This document shows positions 51,733-64,000 of a stretch of 64,000 nucleotides of DNA, one piece after another. The position numbers and the translations under genes are program-made. Origin of the DNA: Datnioides undecimradiatus (lineage: Eukaryota; Chordata; Actinopteri; Lobotiformes; Datnioididae); contig WARS01000036.1 of assembly GCA_008933995.1 (NCBI GenBank), positions 1,960,419 to 2,024,418 of the forward strand. Reading direction: 5' to 3'. The notes below the pieces were generated by a model, which did not search any database, was not told the DNA's origin, and worked only from the letters and a program-made list of their open reading frames with translations. How positions within the stretch are numbered: position 1 is the stretch's first letter; each line of letters begins with the position of its first letter.

Positions 51733-53924
51733 CTTTGCAAGTTGCATTTTGTTACACTTTCTTTTTTAAGATCAGATCTTGCATTTTAAAGTCATGCTTA
51801 ATTGTATAGCATTTTTAAACGTCATAGCAAATTGAAATATCATACATATACAATGATGCATGCACCAGTCAGCTAGGTGGAAAAGTGCCTCAACTGTTTA
51901 TCTTGCAGAGCACTTTTCAGCTGTTAAGGCTGTCAGATGTGGAGATGGAGTGAGAGAAGACGACGGCTCTCCACATGTTGAAAATGAGAGATTAAGTATG
52001 GCTCGGTGAGAGACAGTGTGAAAGAGAGAGAGAGTTTGGAAACAGAGAGAAGGACGAGTTGCTCTGTTCATCTGAGCTATTTTTAGACTTGGGTTCGATG
52101 TACGTTGCCACCATTTCTCCTCTACAGTAGCCGGAGCTCTGCTATGGCAACACAGGCTTTAATGACTTATGCGAACACTTACATTTGCCTCAGTGTGTGT
52201 GTGTGTGTCCCTTTGCCTCTTTATGGAGCGCTGCCAAGACATAAACAGAACTGTCCATTAGTCTCCCCTGTATGACCATCTTCAAAGAATCACACGTCTC
52301 ATCTCTGTCTTCAAGACACACACGCACTCAGACGCACACACATAACACATGTTGAATGCATGAAATACAGTTTATATTGTCTGTCATCACACTCAGCCCA
52401 GGTGTACTGTCAGAGGGACGACTTGCTGTGACTTCCTTGCAGAGAGGAAGAGCTGTGCAGAACAATGGAAGAAGCTGTGTTGGAAAACACTGAGCCGCTG
52501 CTGTGGATGCACAGGAAGCTAAATACTCATCATGAGAAAGGGATTCGGCCCTGATAAAAAACACATTAAGAATCTTTTGCACATAATGAAAAACAAGACC
52601 ATCAATACCAGTGTGTGTTTACGAGCATTAAAATACGCATTTACAGTGAATAACCAGCAAATTCCTTGGCTTTATGACTGACTGAAATAACTCAAGGTTT
52701 TGTTGTTTTTTTTTCATTTGATGCTTGGAAACTCGTTCCTGGGAAAAATTCCTCTGGTGCAAAGGAAGTGATGCATTTTACATCTCAGTATTTTTTTTTT
52801 CAAACAATCAAAAGCAGAGGAACTATGGGTCGTTAGCAGAAGCGGTGATAGATATCACTGTTGAAAGGAAGAAGAAAGCAGCCCCCACGGGACCAAAGCT
52901 GTGTCCCAACTTCACTCTGCCCAGGTTTTCCAGGTTTTAAGGTGTCATAGGTTTTTCTCACTTTAGTTTAGAAGATAACTTGACCTTGCCATGCTTTCCT
53001 GATTCAGTGGGTGCATCGTTCTGCTGTGCTTGAGCTGCAGCTTGCATCACATCCTCCTGTATGAAACAGAAGTTTAGTTATATACTATAACTCCAGTACA
53101 GGTGCCCCATCTGTTTTGGCTGATCAGCTGTTTTTGGGAGCTGTTGTCTGGTTTCAGCTCAACATAGCTGGACTGAGGATCTGGCAAAGAGTGAATAGAA
53201 GTTGATCAGATGCAGGTGTGCTGGGGAACAGGTGGGAGAGGCCCATCTCTCTCTCTCCATCTCTCTCTGACACACATACACACGCAGAGATCAGTGACAA
53301 ACAGGATACAGAAGTAAAGGCAGCAAAACAGTTCAAGGGGCTCAGGGAGAGGCCAAGCAGATATCCAAACAGTTTGGTGCCAGGAAATAACCAAACATAC
53401 ACAGATGCAACAGGAAAATGAATTTTAGCGCTAGCTTTGTTCCTACGAGAACAAAGAGCCCACACACTGTGCATCGCATAACGTCCGACACTCTCTTTCC
53501 ACACTGAATCTGTTAAATATGCATTTCTGCTCTGGCATGTAGACAAAAGAACAAGTTGGACCTGAGATGTAATCGCTCAAGTAAAAGATGGACACTTACT
53601 GTTCATTTAACTTTTTAGGTGGAAATATCAGGATATATATTGGGCTATTTAGATGTTTGCATTGCGAGGATGTGCAGTGACTGTTTAAAGTCTCCACCCA
53701 GGCAAGTGACACATAGGACATAGGGCAAAACTCCTGCAACATGCTGTACTGAATAGCAGAGACTATTTTCTAAAAAAACAGAATTAATTAAAAAAATTGT
53801 GGCTGTATAGAAATTAAGATCATGCAGTTATTCTGATAATATTGAAACCCAGGGCCTACACTCTCATGTTTCACCTCCACATCTTAATTAGGGGAAAGAA
53901 TTAAATAACCAACCTTGGCTGCAC

Positions 53925-53985
53925 CGTGTAGCCCTGCAGCCCTGCAGCATGCACCGTAACCACTCAGCTACCGAGACACATCTGA
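53925..53985 (-). repeat. Possible tRNA-derived SINE head
   Basis: On the minus strand TAGCTGAGTGGTTA (53970-53957) fits the tRNA A-box pattern and is followed by cggtgcatgc, as in several fish SINEs. The expected B box is not at normal spacing; a weak gggtttcaat occurs about 110 bases further on. A small tandem (gccctgca twice, near 53931-53948) interrupts the region. It is at best a decayed copy, not a functional tRNA. Confidence 0.3.
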
Positions 53986-54608
53986 ACCATACACTTTCTT
54001 TGAGCTGGTCCAACCATACAAATTAGCTTGATGTTCTGTTTTTCCAGGATATCCCGCAAGTTGTTCTATGTACACAGCTCTGGTTTTTAGGAGTGCACAG
54101 ATCAGAGGTAATTACTACATGTAAGAGAACCTGCCTCATGCAGCCACACTGAAGCCTTCGTCCAGTCATTTTTGGTTGGTTTGAGGTGAGGGAGCTTTGT
54201 TTTCAGGGCCCAACAGAAACATCACCACTGTGTCTATATGAGGATTTCCACAGAATGAGAACTGCACCCCAGTTATGAGGTGGAGGACATATGACACAGA
54301 GCACCCCAGCTCACATTCAGACGTGCACACAGATGTTGACACAGCAGGATGGTTGTGTGTCCAGGGCATCTGGCCAAATGTCCTGTTATCTACAATTGGC
54401 TCTGAGCCGCTGCTGCACGTTTCTCTGTCGCTTTGTTATGACAGAGCACATGACTGAATGTGCAGCAAAGAAACCATTACAGCAGCCACGGCTCCCCGCA
54501 GCTTCTACTGCACATCTAAGAATAGCAACAGGCGTTCCCTGGAAGTGGAGAGGGAGAGCGCTGAGTGTGAGCTGTGTTGCTCGGCGCGATTAATGCTTTT
54601 TTTTGTGA

Positions 54609-54610
<2 letters not shown>

Positions 54611-54651
<41 letters not shown>

Positions 54652-54654
54652 TGT
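54611..54654. repeat. (GT)n microsatellite
   Basis: GT array with one TA interruption; looser GT words continue to about 54725. Confidence 0.95.
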
Positions 54655-55574
54655 AAGTTAGCATGTGATTAGTGGGTTTGCGTCAGTGTGTGTTGCCATG
54701 TGTTTCACGGTTTGTGTGTGTGTGTTCTTAAATTAAGGCGGGTTAACTGTGGACAGAAAATGGAAAAAGTTCAACTTTGCAATTCTGGTCCAGATCCTGG
54801 TTTATTTCTGGCACTGTATAGCCAAGACGTGCCTTTTAGTCTCATTAAGACACACAAACACACACACACGCACATGCATCCTTGCCTTTTAATAAAATCC
54901 AGACCATGCCTTCCCTGTTCTTGCCAGGATGGTGAAGCCACAGTGGAACAGGATCCCGTCAAATTACAACTTTAGGCAGCCACTCCCTCGACCTCAGATC
55001 AGCTTCTCTCTTCCTGTCCCGTCCAAGCTGTTGTGCACCCTCCATCCCCATTCAATATCAGTGGTATGAACATAGTTTAATATAGCCTCCATCTGGTTAA
55101 CACTTTACAGTACAAAATATGAGTCGCACCAGGGAAAAAATGAGGAGTGAATGAGGAACTACATGTGCCTTGACCATTAGTTAATCAGTTACTCTATTCA
55201 AATTTTACAGAGGTGCCAGTGATTTAATGAATAGTTAGTTAAGAAATAAGTAAAGACCGAATTGACTTAAACCCTGATGGAGGGTTACATAGTAAATATC
55301 TATCAACTATCATAATCTACTTTATAAGTTTTGATCAGGAGTTTCTCATTGACTAATGGTAAACTGGCAGTTAGTTCCTCTTTTGCTCTTCTGTTCCCCT
55401 GTACTTACATAACATTCTGTGGCTCTTGCTGCACAGTGTTGCCATTACCCTGTTATTTCATGTGAAACCTAAATGCACTAATGCTCTCATTAGAGCACTA
55501 AGGATCTAATGAAAGGAGGTTTTACATAATGTGTATTTTAAGTTATGAGACTATATATACATGTCAGTGTTAAT

Positions 55575-55699
55575 AGTTATATAGTTTAAGTTTAAAAAGA
55601 CTTTGCACATAAACTTTTATTTGTAATCGAGTACTTTTACATTGTTTTGCTACTTTTACTCCAGTAGCCTGAGTGATTGTAATACTTCTGCCACCTCTG
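55575..55699. repeat. hAT-like MITE fragment with one terminus
   Basis: The right end reads gaatact-like words (gtaatacttctg) followed by CCACCTCTG at 55691-55699, the reverse complement of a hAT-type end (CAGAGGTGG). Inside are gagtacttttacat and ctacttttactccagtagcc, typical of the same fish family as the fragment at 34673. The other terminus and the matching 8-bp duplication were not found. Confidence 0.45.
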
Positions 55700-55782
55700 A
55701 GTGTGTCATACATTAAGTCTCAGTGCTCATGTGAGCCCTGCATCGCATTCATGCTCAGTCCTCAGTTGTCTTCTTTTGCTGC

Positions 55783-55976
55783 TGACCTTTGACCTCCCAG
55801 TTAGGCTTTGGTGATGTTCATCATAGGATCTGTGGTTGTGAGTCTCTAAAATGAAGTGTAGCATTTGATTCTCCTCTGATTTTTATTTCTCCTCATGGCC
55901 GTTGGCTGAGTTCAGCATCCACTAATGATCCTGACCTCTGCTGGAATGCAGGCTTTGACCTGTGGACCTTTGACCT
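55783..55976. promoter_or_regulatory. Cluster of nuclear-receptor half-sites with a perfect DR1
   Basis: TGACCTTTGACCT (55783-55795) is a perfect DR1 of the AGGTCA half-site, the class bound by RXR heterodimers, PPAR, HNF4 and COUP-TF. About 150 to 190 bases on, TGACCT (55932-55937), TGACCT (55956-55961), GGACCT (55964-55969) and TGACCT (55971-55976) form DR2 and DR1 spacings, all in the same orientation. The site lies about 11 kb into the putative first intron of the 44844 gene. Binding is inferred from motif only. Confidence 0.4.
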
Positions 55977-58900
55977 CCAGTGGGCCGATAAGAGACGGCT
56001 GGCAGTGATAGCAGCTCACACACGGGTCCCCGCCGCCGCTGTGAATGCAAGCGCTGACAGATGCGCTCAAACACAACACACAAACACCAGTCACATATAC
56101 ACGCAAACGTGCGCTCTGGCAAATGGACTTTACAATGAGACACACGCACTCAGACACACACACACCTTCGCCTTGAGTGATAAAAGGTTGAGGCTGCTGA
56201 CTGAAGTGTACATAAACACACTCATCCCTCCTCTAAACCATCCTGATTAGCTTTTCTCTCTCAACTGGCTGTCTGAGAGTGAGAAAGCGAGTGAGTGAGT
56301 GCTGTTCTCTCTCTCTCTGTCTCTGCTGTGCTTTCAGACACATGATTGAATGACACTCTCATTCAAGTCAGTAATGTTCTCTGGCTTTGTGAAGGGGACG
56401 CTTGGAGAAATTACCATCTTTTACACAAAAATTCCCAGCTGGCATGATTGTCACATCACATTTTTAGCTATTTATATTTCAGGAGGGCTTTCCCATTTCT
56501 GGTTTGACTGCATCTTTTAGTTTTTCCCTGTCTAAAAAGCCGCATATTTGGGTTTTGGCCTTTTTGCAAAACAGACAATTTTATGATTATGATAATAAAA
56601 CACAGAGGCAGTTTAAACAGAAAACATTTAACACCAATTAAAAAATAAATTCAATTTGACTGAAATGTAAAATTCAGTTCAGGCACTGCACAGCATTAAG
56701 CTGCCCAGAGTTTAATACAAAAAAAAGTAAATGATTTATCACATGAAAACATAACCATTTGTGATTAAAAGCTGGGTGAATTTGATATGATCAGGAAGTT
56801 GTTCCAATCTGTGAGCTGCTCAGTGCAGCTTGTTCCAACTCCAGGCTCTGGTTCCTGATGTTGAAAGAACCAACAACACTTCTATTGTTTTAGCAGATCA
56901 GGGACTGAGTATCATTAAAAACAACACGCACCACTGCTTAACAGGCAACGGTAGCTATATTTTTCTGCATTAATATAAGTTAAAAACAGCTTACGTCTCT
57001 TAACATTTCCATGCTAGCCGTTCTGAACAGACCTAACGGCAGAGGATTATTGTGATACTGAAGGATGTTTTGCAACCGGTCCACCTTGTCAAGCTGTCAG
57101 ATGCGTTGCTGCCAGGTCTGATGAGGTCAGGGGTTTAAAGCCCCCTCAGAGGGCTTAGCTGATGGAGCGGATATGAGCATATATCAAGTAGCTTTGTCTG
57201 CTCAGGGACGTTATTAGCTGTTAGCAGGGGGGCAGTTTGATTGATTGGGTGAATGGACGTTCATGAATGAAATATTAATAATATTTGAACCAGTGACAAC
57301 TGCTAATTTTCCTGTGTTGGCGTGACGTTTAAGTGCGGGCCAAGGTAACCTCTTCAAGTGGCTTGATCCACAGTCTAATATGTAAAAAAAGAAACTTTCA
57401 GATTTTAAAGAGCAGCAAATCTTCAGCATCTTTAATTGATAAATGACAAGTTAATGGACCAACTCATCATTTCAGCTCCGGCAGTAAGATGGTTCTAGAT
57501 TGGAAAGAGTTTGCTTCGCGTTTCACCGGCAACTCATCGTCATCCAAAAGTTTTCAGGAAAAGCATCAACCAACAGAAGTGTTTAGACAAGCTCCTGCAT
57601 GCTGAAAGATCCACTGCATGAAGGACAAACTGTTTGAGAGCGATCCACACTCCTGGCTGTCAGGGACATTTCAGGGCTGCCATGATGGTTTATACTTGGA
57701 AATCTAATTATTTAAATGTTCTGGAGTCTTCTCTGAGCTCTTTGGTCATAAACTGGGATCATTTTTCTTCTCAGCTACTAATTTTTGGTTTCTGTGCAGT
57801 AAAAGGATCAAATGCGACCACACTTACTATGGTAAGGAATGTAGGTCAGATGATTTATGGGTGACGTTTGCAATGACCCTTCATGGTCTCTGCCCAAAGG
57901 GCCTGAACATACAGGATGAGCTTTTGGATGCTGACTTGACTTTTTCTGCTGTTTGGATAAAAAAAACATCAGCCGATTAAGTTAGAAGTGCGAGAGATGT
58001 ATGCAAACATTCCCTGGCAGCAGTGATGATCCACTGTGATTACATCAACAATTCTGAGGCAGCTCCGTACACACAGTTACGCTGTGTATCGGCGAATGCA
58101 AACATTTTGTCAATCACAGATTTAAGAGAGGGCATCGAGGAGCATGAGATCCACATGAACTCTGCATCCTGCTCACATTAGCTGCACTTTGCAGACGACA
58201 GGTTGACTTACCACAGCGGTTTTCTGCACTTTCCGGTGGCCCGAACAGGAATTTTAATTTAATTCTTCATCATTTTGTGCCCCGTGTTTATTTTGCATTG
58301 TTTATGGAAGAACAAGGCTGCACGGTGCTGCGGAAAGGTTGTGCAAACATTTATGGCGGTCAAACGTGACTGATTCCTGTTTGGGAAAAGATAATTAGAA
58401 GATGACCCTTGTTTGGAGATGTCATTGTTTGGGTGATGGGGTCACGAGGGTGGGCATCTCCACTGCAGGCTTCAGACGCCAACAGGCAGCTGTGTACGTG
58501 TGGGAAGGTGTAACTATGGTGGGTTTTAATGTTATAGCCATTGATTATGATTGAATTTAGCAAAACCTCAGATGAGCTTCAGTGACAGTTCAGTTCTGTT
58601 GTTGTGTTTTTAATTATTTATTTCTACACGATCCAACTCTAATGTGATTAGGGAATGGTAAACATGAGGGCGAATTGTTGCACAGCACATCTGGCGCCTC
58701 GCTTTGTATCCACCACAGAATGTATTGGACATGAATGGAGCAGTGCAGCACCTTTTGCAGAGGTACTGAGTCTGTAAGCACTTTACACTGAGGGACATTC
58801 AGATCATGTTGCTCACAATGTTTCAAACTGATGAGAGTTTACTTCAGCATTGCAAGGTGGTGTCAGGTGACATATCTCACTCATTTGCATATCTTGACTG

Positions 58901-59756
58901 GCTTGCTGCAGTAACCCCACCCATGATGCTTTGAAAACAGCCCGCTTTTTCCTCAGGGAATGTGGTGGGGTAAGGACATGCATTAATACAGTCCAATACC
59001 TGCTCCCTTACGTGCTATGTGAACATCTACTTCTAGAAATGTAAACACATAGTCAATAAATCACACTAATACATGTTATTTGAGTCTTTCACAATATCAC
59101 TAACACTGTATGTCCCAAAAAAACCCACTAATAGATCATTAGATGTTTAATCAGTTGACCTCAACTCCCTGTTGCTCTCCCATGGAAACCATGTTTAGTT
59201 GAACCTGCTGCTGACACTGGCACGACCCCTCCACTGAAACCAAAGTCCTGTCGGCCCCCAAGGAAATAACTTAACCTGTCGCGCTGCATCCTTAAAATGG
59301 CTTTTGTCTTGTTTTGTCAGAACACACACACACACAAATACAAAAACAATGTTACAAAGTGCTTCATACATAAAATTATAGTTTGACAAAGAGTATAATT
59401 TAATTATAAGGTAACAAAAAACAAAATGCTACAAATAATGTATTATTTAAACACATTTAAACATTTATAATAATAAATAAATTCCATCTTCTATCTCCAT
59501 GCATTGTTGTGTCATATAGATAACAAAGTGACCTGTGAAAACTGAGCTGAATGACCTAAGGTCACATGCTGCTGAATACACGACACAGTGGCTGATGCGG
59601 TCAGGATAACATCATAACAACAACAGCACGATAAACACAAAAGCGCAGGCACACACATTGCAGTGTGTCAACAGCATCCCTCACTCTGCAGGGAGACTGC
59701 GCTAATCAGATTAACAGGGTTAGGGTGGAGGGTCTGGAAGGTGGAGGAGGGGTGTG

Positions 59757-59759
<3 letters not shown>
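55977..59759. other. Gene-free stretch
   Basis: No simple-repeat array longer than about 20 bases and no recognisable exon or element. Confidence 0.5.

Positions 59760-59797
<38 letters not shown>
59760..59797. repeat. (GT)19 microsatellite
   Basis: Uninterrupted GT array. Confidence 0.95.
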
Positions 59798-59798
<1 letters not shown>

Positions 59799-59880
59799 CG
59801 TGCCCAACAAGAGAGCAGATGTAACAGACCAACAGCAAGGCTCAGACCGTCTGTTTCTCTGATTTCTGTCTTTCTATCTC

Positions 59881-59931
59881 TCTGTCTGACTGACTGACTG
59901 ATCGCCTGTCTGTCTGTCTGTCTGTCTGTCT
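59881..59931. repeat. (CTGA)n/(CTGT)n compound microsatellite
   Basis: Four-base units change from CTGA to CTGT across an atcgc break, 85 bases from the GT array. Confidence 0.9.
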
Positions 59932-61056
59932 CAGATGAGGTGGAGTTTAAGACTTTACCCAAAGAACTGAGTGACTGTTTTACCCACTGACCTTTTGTGA
60001 GATTGAGCCTTGGACGTAGTTTTGGTTCAGTCTTTGATTTAAAGATTTGAGGTCTGCCTGTGAGATTTCAGCCTCCACACATTTCTACAATGGAGGTGAA
60101 AAGAATTTAATTTGACTGCGTTCCCAGCATTGAGAAATATTTTCCATTGAACAAATCCTCCCCACGAAAACAAACATTCACACCAGTCTTTTAGGTTCCA
60201 GTTAAAGGCATTCATTCATATTCATACACATATTTTATCTGTCATTTCAAATAAATGCTGTTTTAACTTTGGAGGCAGTAAACAGGTTGGATACACTGAC
60301 TTTTTCAAAACTGAATAAAAGTCCACAACCTTTCTCCAACCTGTGCCAACTGTTGTACTGCACGTTGGGCAACATGTGGGATGAGGGGCACAAGCCCTTC
60401 TCTGTGATGTCAAGGGCCTGCACCCATATACCCGTCACCTGGACACCCACACGTGTCCTCGCAAAGAAATATAGAAAAATCAAACTTCATGGACTGTCAC
60501 AGTGAAAGCTGTGCCAGTCCACTGTGCCAATGAAAGCAATAACCCTTCCTTAAAAATACTTCTGGTGATGCAAGTCGATTATTCAGCTCAGTTTTCAAAA
60601 AGCACCAAAGCAAAGAAGTCACATAAATAAAAGAAACTGCAAATAACTCTGGTTAAAATTTTCATCCTGACCGAATGACAGATGACATAAACTGTCCTAT
60701 AAACTAGCTGCTTTTAAGTCAAAGGACTGTAATTAACCAGCCCTTGTTGTAATTTTGGTAGTTAGAACCTGAGTCAACCAGATGAAACTTTCCCAATTTG
60801 GCTCAAAACAGAGAAGACAAAGTGAGGGTTAGTACATCTTACAACTTTCAGGACACAATCTGGTTTCAAAGTGGCCTTGATGCAATGAAAAGTCGATTGC
60901 TGAGTGCTTTGAAGAACTTAAAACGAGCCCTGAAAACATCAGAGTATTTGAGCCAGGTCTGGTTGAGGCAGTGACCAGCTAACCCACAATTTCCATCTCC
61001 AACACAATGTTGTTTAGATGTCTTCCCTCCCTCTCCTCCACCTGAGTCACTCCCTT
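59932..61056. other. Gene-free stretch
   Basis: Nothing recognisable beyond the minus-strand open frame discussed with the CpG patch. Confidence 0.5.
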
Positions 61057-61156
61057 TCGCCGCAGGCTTTGTCTCAGTCTGGTTTGCCCGCGTTGCCTCT
61101 GTCTGTCTCCTCCGCGCGTCTCCGCGGCCTGTTCCGCCTCTGCCTCTGTGCACCGC
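61057..61156. promoter_or_regulatory. CpG-dense patch
   Basis: Eleven CpG dinucleotides in 100 bases, in otherwise CpG-poor DNA, including tccgcgcg and tccgcgg. It is too short for a classical CpG island. The minus strand carries the longest open frame of the window here (60866-61435, 189 codons), but the peptide has no recognisable domain. It may be a small promoter, a leader exon of a minus-strand gene, or an unmethylated enhancer. Confidence 0.35.
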
Positions 61157-61792
61157 AATGTTTAGACAAAGCAAAAGAGACAGAGACACGCTGACTGTGG
61201 AGGAGAGTGATGCTAAAGCTTCCGCCTCCTCCCTCTGTGTAACTAGCCCTGGTGTTTGTCCCTGAGGCTTTACGGGTAGGATCCATAAAGCCCCGAGGAG
61301 TTGACCGATGATCGACTCAGCATGTGAAGGTGAAAATGATGGAAACAGGAAGATTAAGCTCTGAATGTTGAGCTTTGTGCAATTATGTTTATAAATTTCA
61401 CAATGAATAATGTGTTTACCACATAACTGCTTCATAAACGGTGAATTGAACTAGGGGTAGGGTTTTAGCATGGTTCTTCAGGACTGATCTCCTCAGAAAA
61501 ACAACAGCGTTGGTCTGTTTATTCACTTAACTACATTAACATGTTGCTGACACGCAACACTTTGTGGCCTCGTGATTAATGACTGTTGCCTCTGAGGGGG
61601 AAAGTACCAGGAACAGCTAAACCTTTTGGTCAAATGTGGGTACAAGGCCATTGGCTTCACCGAGCTTCTGTTTGGTCCAAATGTTTGTTGGAGACCTTAA
61701 GCATTAAAGTGGCAGATCAGAAGAAGATCATGTGCTTTTCATATAAGCTTATTGCACATTTGGAGGTGGAGAGGAGGCATCAAAAGGAAAAG

Positions 61793-61912
61793 ATGCAGCA
61801 TCGTCGTCTTCCTACATTTGTCCTCTTAGCTGTCTTGCTAACCTTTGCCTGGGTTTGCTCTGGTTTTGTTGGACAGTGTGTGAATCCACAGCTTCATTGT
61901 GAGGACTACTGA
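61793..61912 (+). CDS. Small ORF with signal-peptide-like N-terminus (39 aa), uncertain
   Basis: An ATG with A at -3 opens a 39-codon frame ending TGA at 61910-61912. The N-terminus is basic (MQHRR), followed by a hydrophobic stretch of about 18 residues (LPTFVLLAVLLTFAWVCSG) with a plausible signal-peptidase site after CSG. The remaining 15 residues include two cysteines. This resembles a secreted micropeptide or the first exon of a secreted protein, but in non-coding DNA such frames also arise by chance. No donor is clearly better than the stop. No family is recognised. Confidence 0.15.
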   Translation: MQHRRLPTFVLLAVLLTFAWVCSGFVGQCVNPQLHCEDY

Positions 61913-64000
61913 TGTGCTGTCTGTGTAAACCACAATGTCTCATCTTCTATCCAAAAAACCTGATAAAGATAACACGTCTCATATTTGTAATGTAGGTTTG
62001 ATATGAGTGAGCTGCTCAATACTGGTCCTGCCAATCAGGTGGTGGGAGCAGGATATGCTCATTGGATGACACAGTTAGGGCTTGTTTGGTTCTTCGCTGG
62101 CCATCATTATAATATCATTTAGTTACGGAGGTCATTTCTGATAAAATTCTGTTCAAGATGAGAGGAAAGATGCTTTTAGATCCGGCATTTAGCTTTTTTT
62201 GAATATAATTTAAGGCGCAGGGAAGATAAGTTGCATCAGACAGTGACGAGATGTGCACTGCTAGAATTTTTGAGTTTCCTTAAACTGTATATTCCTTTTT
62301 GAAAACACTGTGAGCGACCAAAAACTACAGTCTTACATGGCAGTATGGTTAGAAAAATGTCCCAAAAATAATTTCCCACCCACATGTCATTTTTTCCAGA
62401 ATTTGTAGAGCCATACCTCAAACATTTGTTGCCCAGAAACCTCTGGATTTGCTGCTCAGGAAAAAAAAGGAAACAGTGGGTCTTTAGTTTTGCCTTCTTA
62501 AAGCAGCCGCAGCGGTACTGAGGTCCATCCCGGTAGGTGGAGGCTGTTTTGGCTCACAGCAATCTGATGTGTGCCTGCAGCATCATTATCAGCTGTCATA
62601 CCGTCCATCCATCCATCCATCCATCTACTGCACTTGGGCTTTTAAAACTGCTCACCATGTTCTAGCGACTCCAACTCTCGCTTCCTGTACACGAGCATGT
62701 GTGTTTGTTTTAGGACATGGGGGGTGGTGTAGAGTGCCCCATTTATAGATTCTCAGCTATGTATAGTGCATGTGTGTGTTTACAGTGCAAAGTGCAACCC
62801 TAACACACCAACCCTCCGCAGACAAGAATGAAGCCTTCATCATGTGCAGCTCCTCTGGACTCTCTCCAGCTCATTTTCTCTCTCTGGAATCGACTGTTTG
62901 CCGTCCAAGTCGATACTCTCCTCGGCTTCAGGTTTTCAATAGCTTGACTCTCCAGGTGTGACGGAGACATTCCCTTTCAGACACACTTCAAAGGAAATGT
63001 CAGATGATATTCACAGGGACACATATTGATTCCCCGTCTTTCATTTGAGGGGAGAATCACTCACACAGATTACTCCTCCCACTCCTCCCCGACCTGAAGC
63101 CTCCCCGGCCAAGCTCGGTTCAGGCACGAGGAGAATCTTGGAGTGTTTGGCTCCTGTCTGTCAGTGAAATGTGTGACCCACTTTGGGGTTTTTGGACTGA
63201 ATAAAATGTGTGTTTTTAACTTATCGCATAGAGATGTGTTGCTTTCACCATGGATACCAAGAGAAATCACTCCAAGACACGGTTTTTATTGTTGCAACCC
63301 GGCGTCTTCCAGTGACAGAATGGAACAATGAGGGGGCAGAAACAAAATAGCGCAGTGCAGCGGCAGCCGTGGTCAGCCAGTGGCGTTTCCAACCACATTT
63401 CTGACACACCCTCAATTTAGTCTCGCTTTTTGCTTTGGATGCCTCCAGACAGGCTACTCTCGACAAACAGCCGGAAACAAAAGCAGTCATTTAACCCCTA
63501 AAACTAGGCTACGTGAGGAGCAGTTTAAGTTCAAGAACAAATATGACTTGGCCACACCGGGCCCTTGATGAAAGGATGATTTACCGGCAGAGAGAAAGGA
63601 TGTAGCTGTCTGGGCATCAAGAGTCGAAGCTGTTCTCCAGACAGAAGCCAACAGTGTGCCCCGGCTGTTGCCTCATGCAGCTTGTGACATGATCAAAGGG
63701 GGCAGCGGAGCACTATCAATGTCCTTATCATCCTATGCATGCTGCTTTTCAGGGGACAGATAAGATGGAGAAATTGTTGCATACCTTTGTGTTTATGCAG
63801 AGGAGACAATGGTCGACAACAGGCTGCTTTGGGACATAATCCTGTCAGCTAAACACTTTTCGCAGCAGACAGATGCAGCTTGACGTCTGCCACATGTCGC
63901 TTTTCTTTTGGAAATGACAAAAACTAAGATTTCTATGAAACCAACTGACTTTTTATTAAAGTTTATTCACCTACATGTATCTGTTTCAGCCCTGACCATG
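61913..64000. other. Gene-free stretch to the window end
   Basis: Holds the CCAT array. Bases 62490-62600 lack repeats and retain several CpGs, but no exon or element can be named. Confidence 0.45.
62604..62625. repeat. (CCAT)5 microsatellite
   Basis: About five perfect tetranucleotide units. Confidence 0.9.

Larger units (their letters stand above)
50071..55574. other. Stretch without a supported gene
   Basis: Holds the complex CA array at 51610, the GT array at 54611 and the possible SINE head. A weak exon-like frame at 52818-52924 was considered and rejected. Nothing else is recognisable. Confidence 0.45.

Noticed and set aside
52818-52924. Exon-like segment with AG acceptor after a T run and CAG|GTTTTC end
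   Set aside because: The donor is poor, and the only reading phase that would follow the 50070 candidate meets a stop. The open phase has no supporting upstream exon.
60866-61435. 189-codon minus-strand open frame, the longest in the window
   Set aside because: The peptide shows no domain or family resemblance, mixes low-complexity and random-looking parts, and is helped by a locally GC-rich patch. Not called as a gene.

Overview
The window is eukaryotic nuclear DNA and reads as a teleost fish genome, most likely a percomorph. It has no operons and no long open frames. It is AT-leaning with depleted CpG, and long dinucleotide arrays (mainly AC/GT) recur every few kilobases. Several interspersed repeats match families I know from percomorph genomes. 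Nearly all of the 64 kb is intergenic or intronic. The longest open frames (about 120 to 190 codons) resemble no family I recognise and are mostly chance.

Layout. Bases 1 to 17550 are gene-poor, with a pyrimidine-rich tract (8410-8770), a CpG-retaining block (7560-7830) that may be a conserved non-coding element, and a 44-bp minisatellite (13619-13770). A complete Tigger/pogo-like miniature element lies at 17553-18150. Bases 18153 to 32590 hold more microsatellites and a near-perfect palindrome set between GT and AC arrays (28291-28443). A solo LTR with a 5-bp target duplication is at 32595-33044, and a decayed relative lies near 36960-37292. A miniature piggyBac-like element flanked by TTAA is at 41178-41443, and a degraded percomorph repeat at 43240-43775.

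The best-supported gene evidence is at 44369-44957 on the plus strand. A C-rich promoter-like block with a CCAAT box leads into a leader with one upstream ORF, then a 38-codon first coding exon (44844-44957) ending at a consensus AGA|GTAAGT donor. I do not recognise the protein. The rest of the window could be its first intron. One phase-compatible candidate second exon (49962-50070) is flagged at low confidence.

Bases 50071 to 64000 contain further microsatellites, a hAT-like terminal fragment ending at 55699, a cluster of nuclear-receptor half-sites including a perfect DR1 (55783-55976), a CpG-dense patch (61057-61156) and a 39-codon ORF with a signal-peptide-like start (61793-61912).

I found no rRNA, CRISPR, prokaryotic or complete viral gene. 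No convincing new multi-gene system is visible. The items most worth a second look are the unidentified first exon, the palindrome between GT and AC arrays, the transposable elements with intact ends, and the DR1 cluster.
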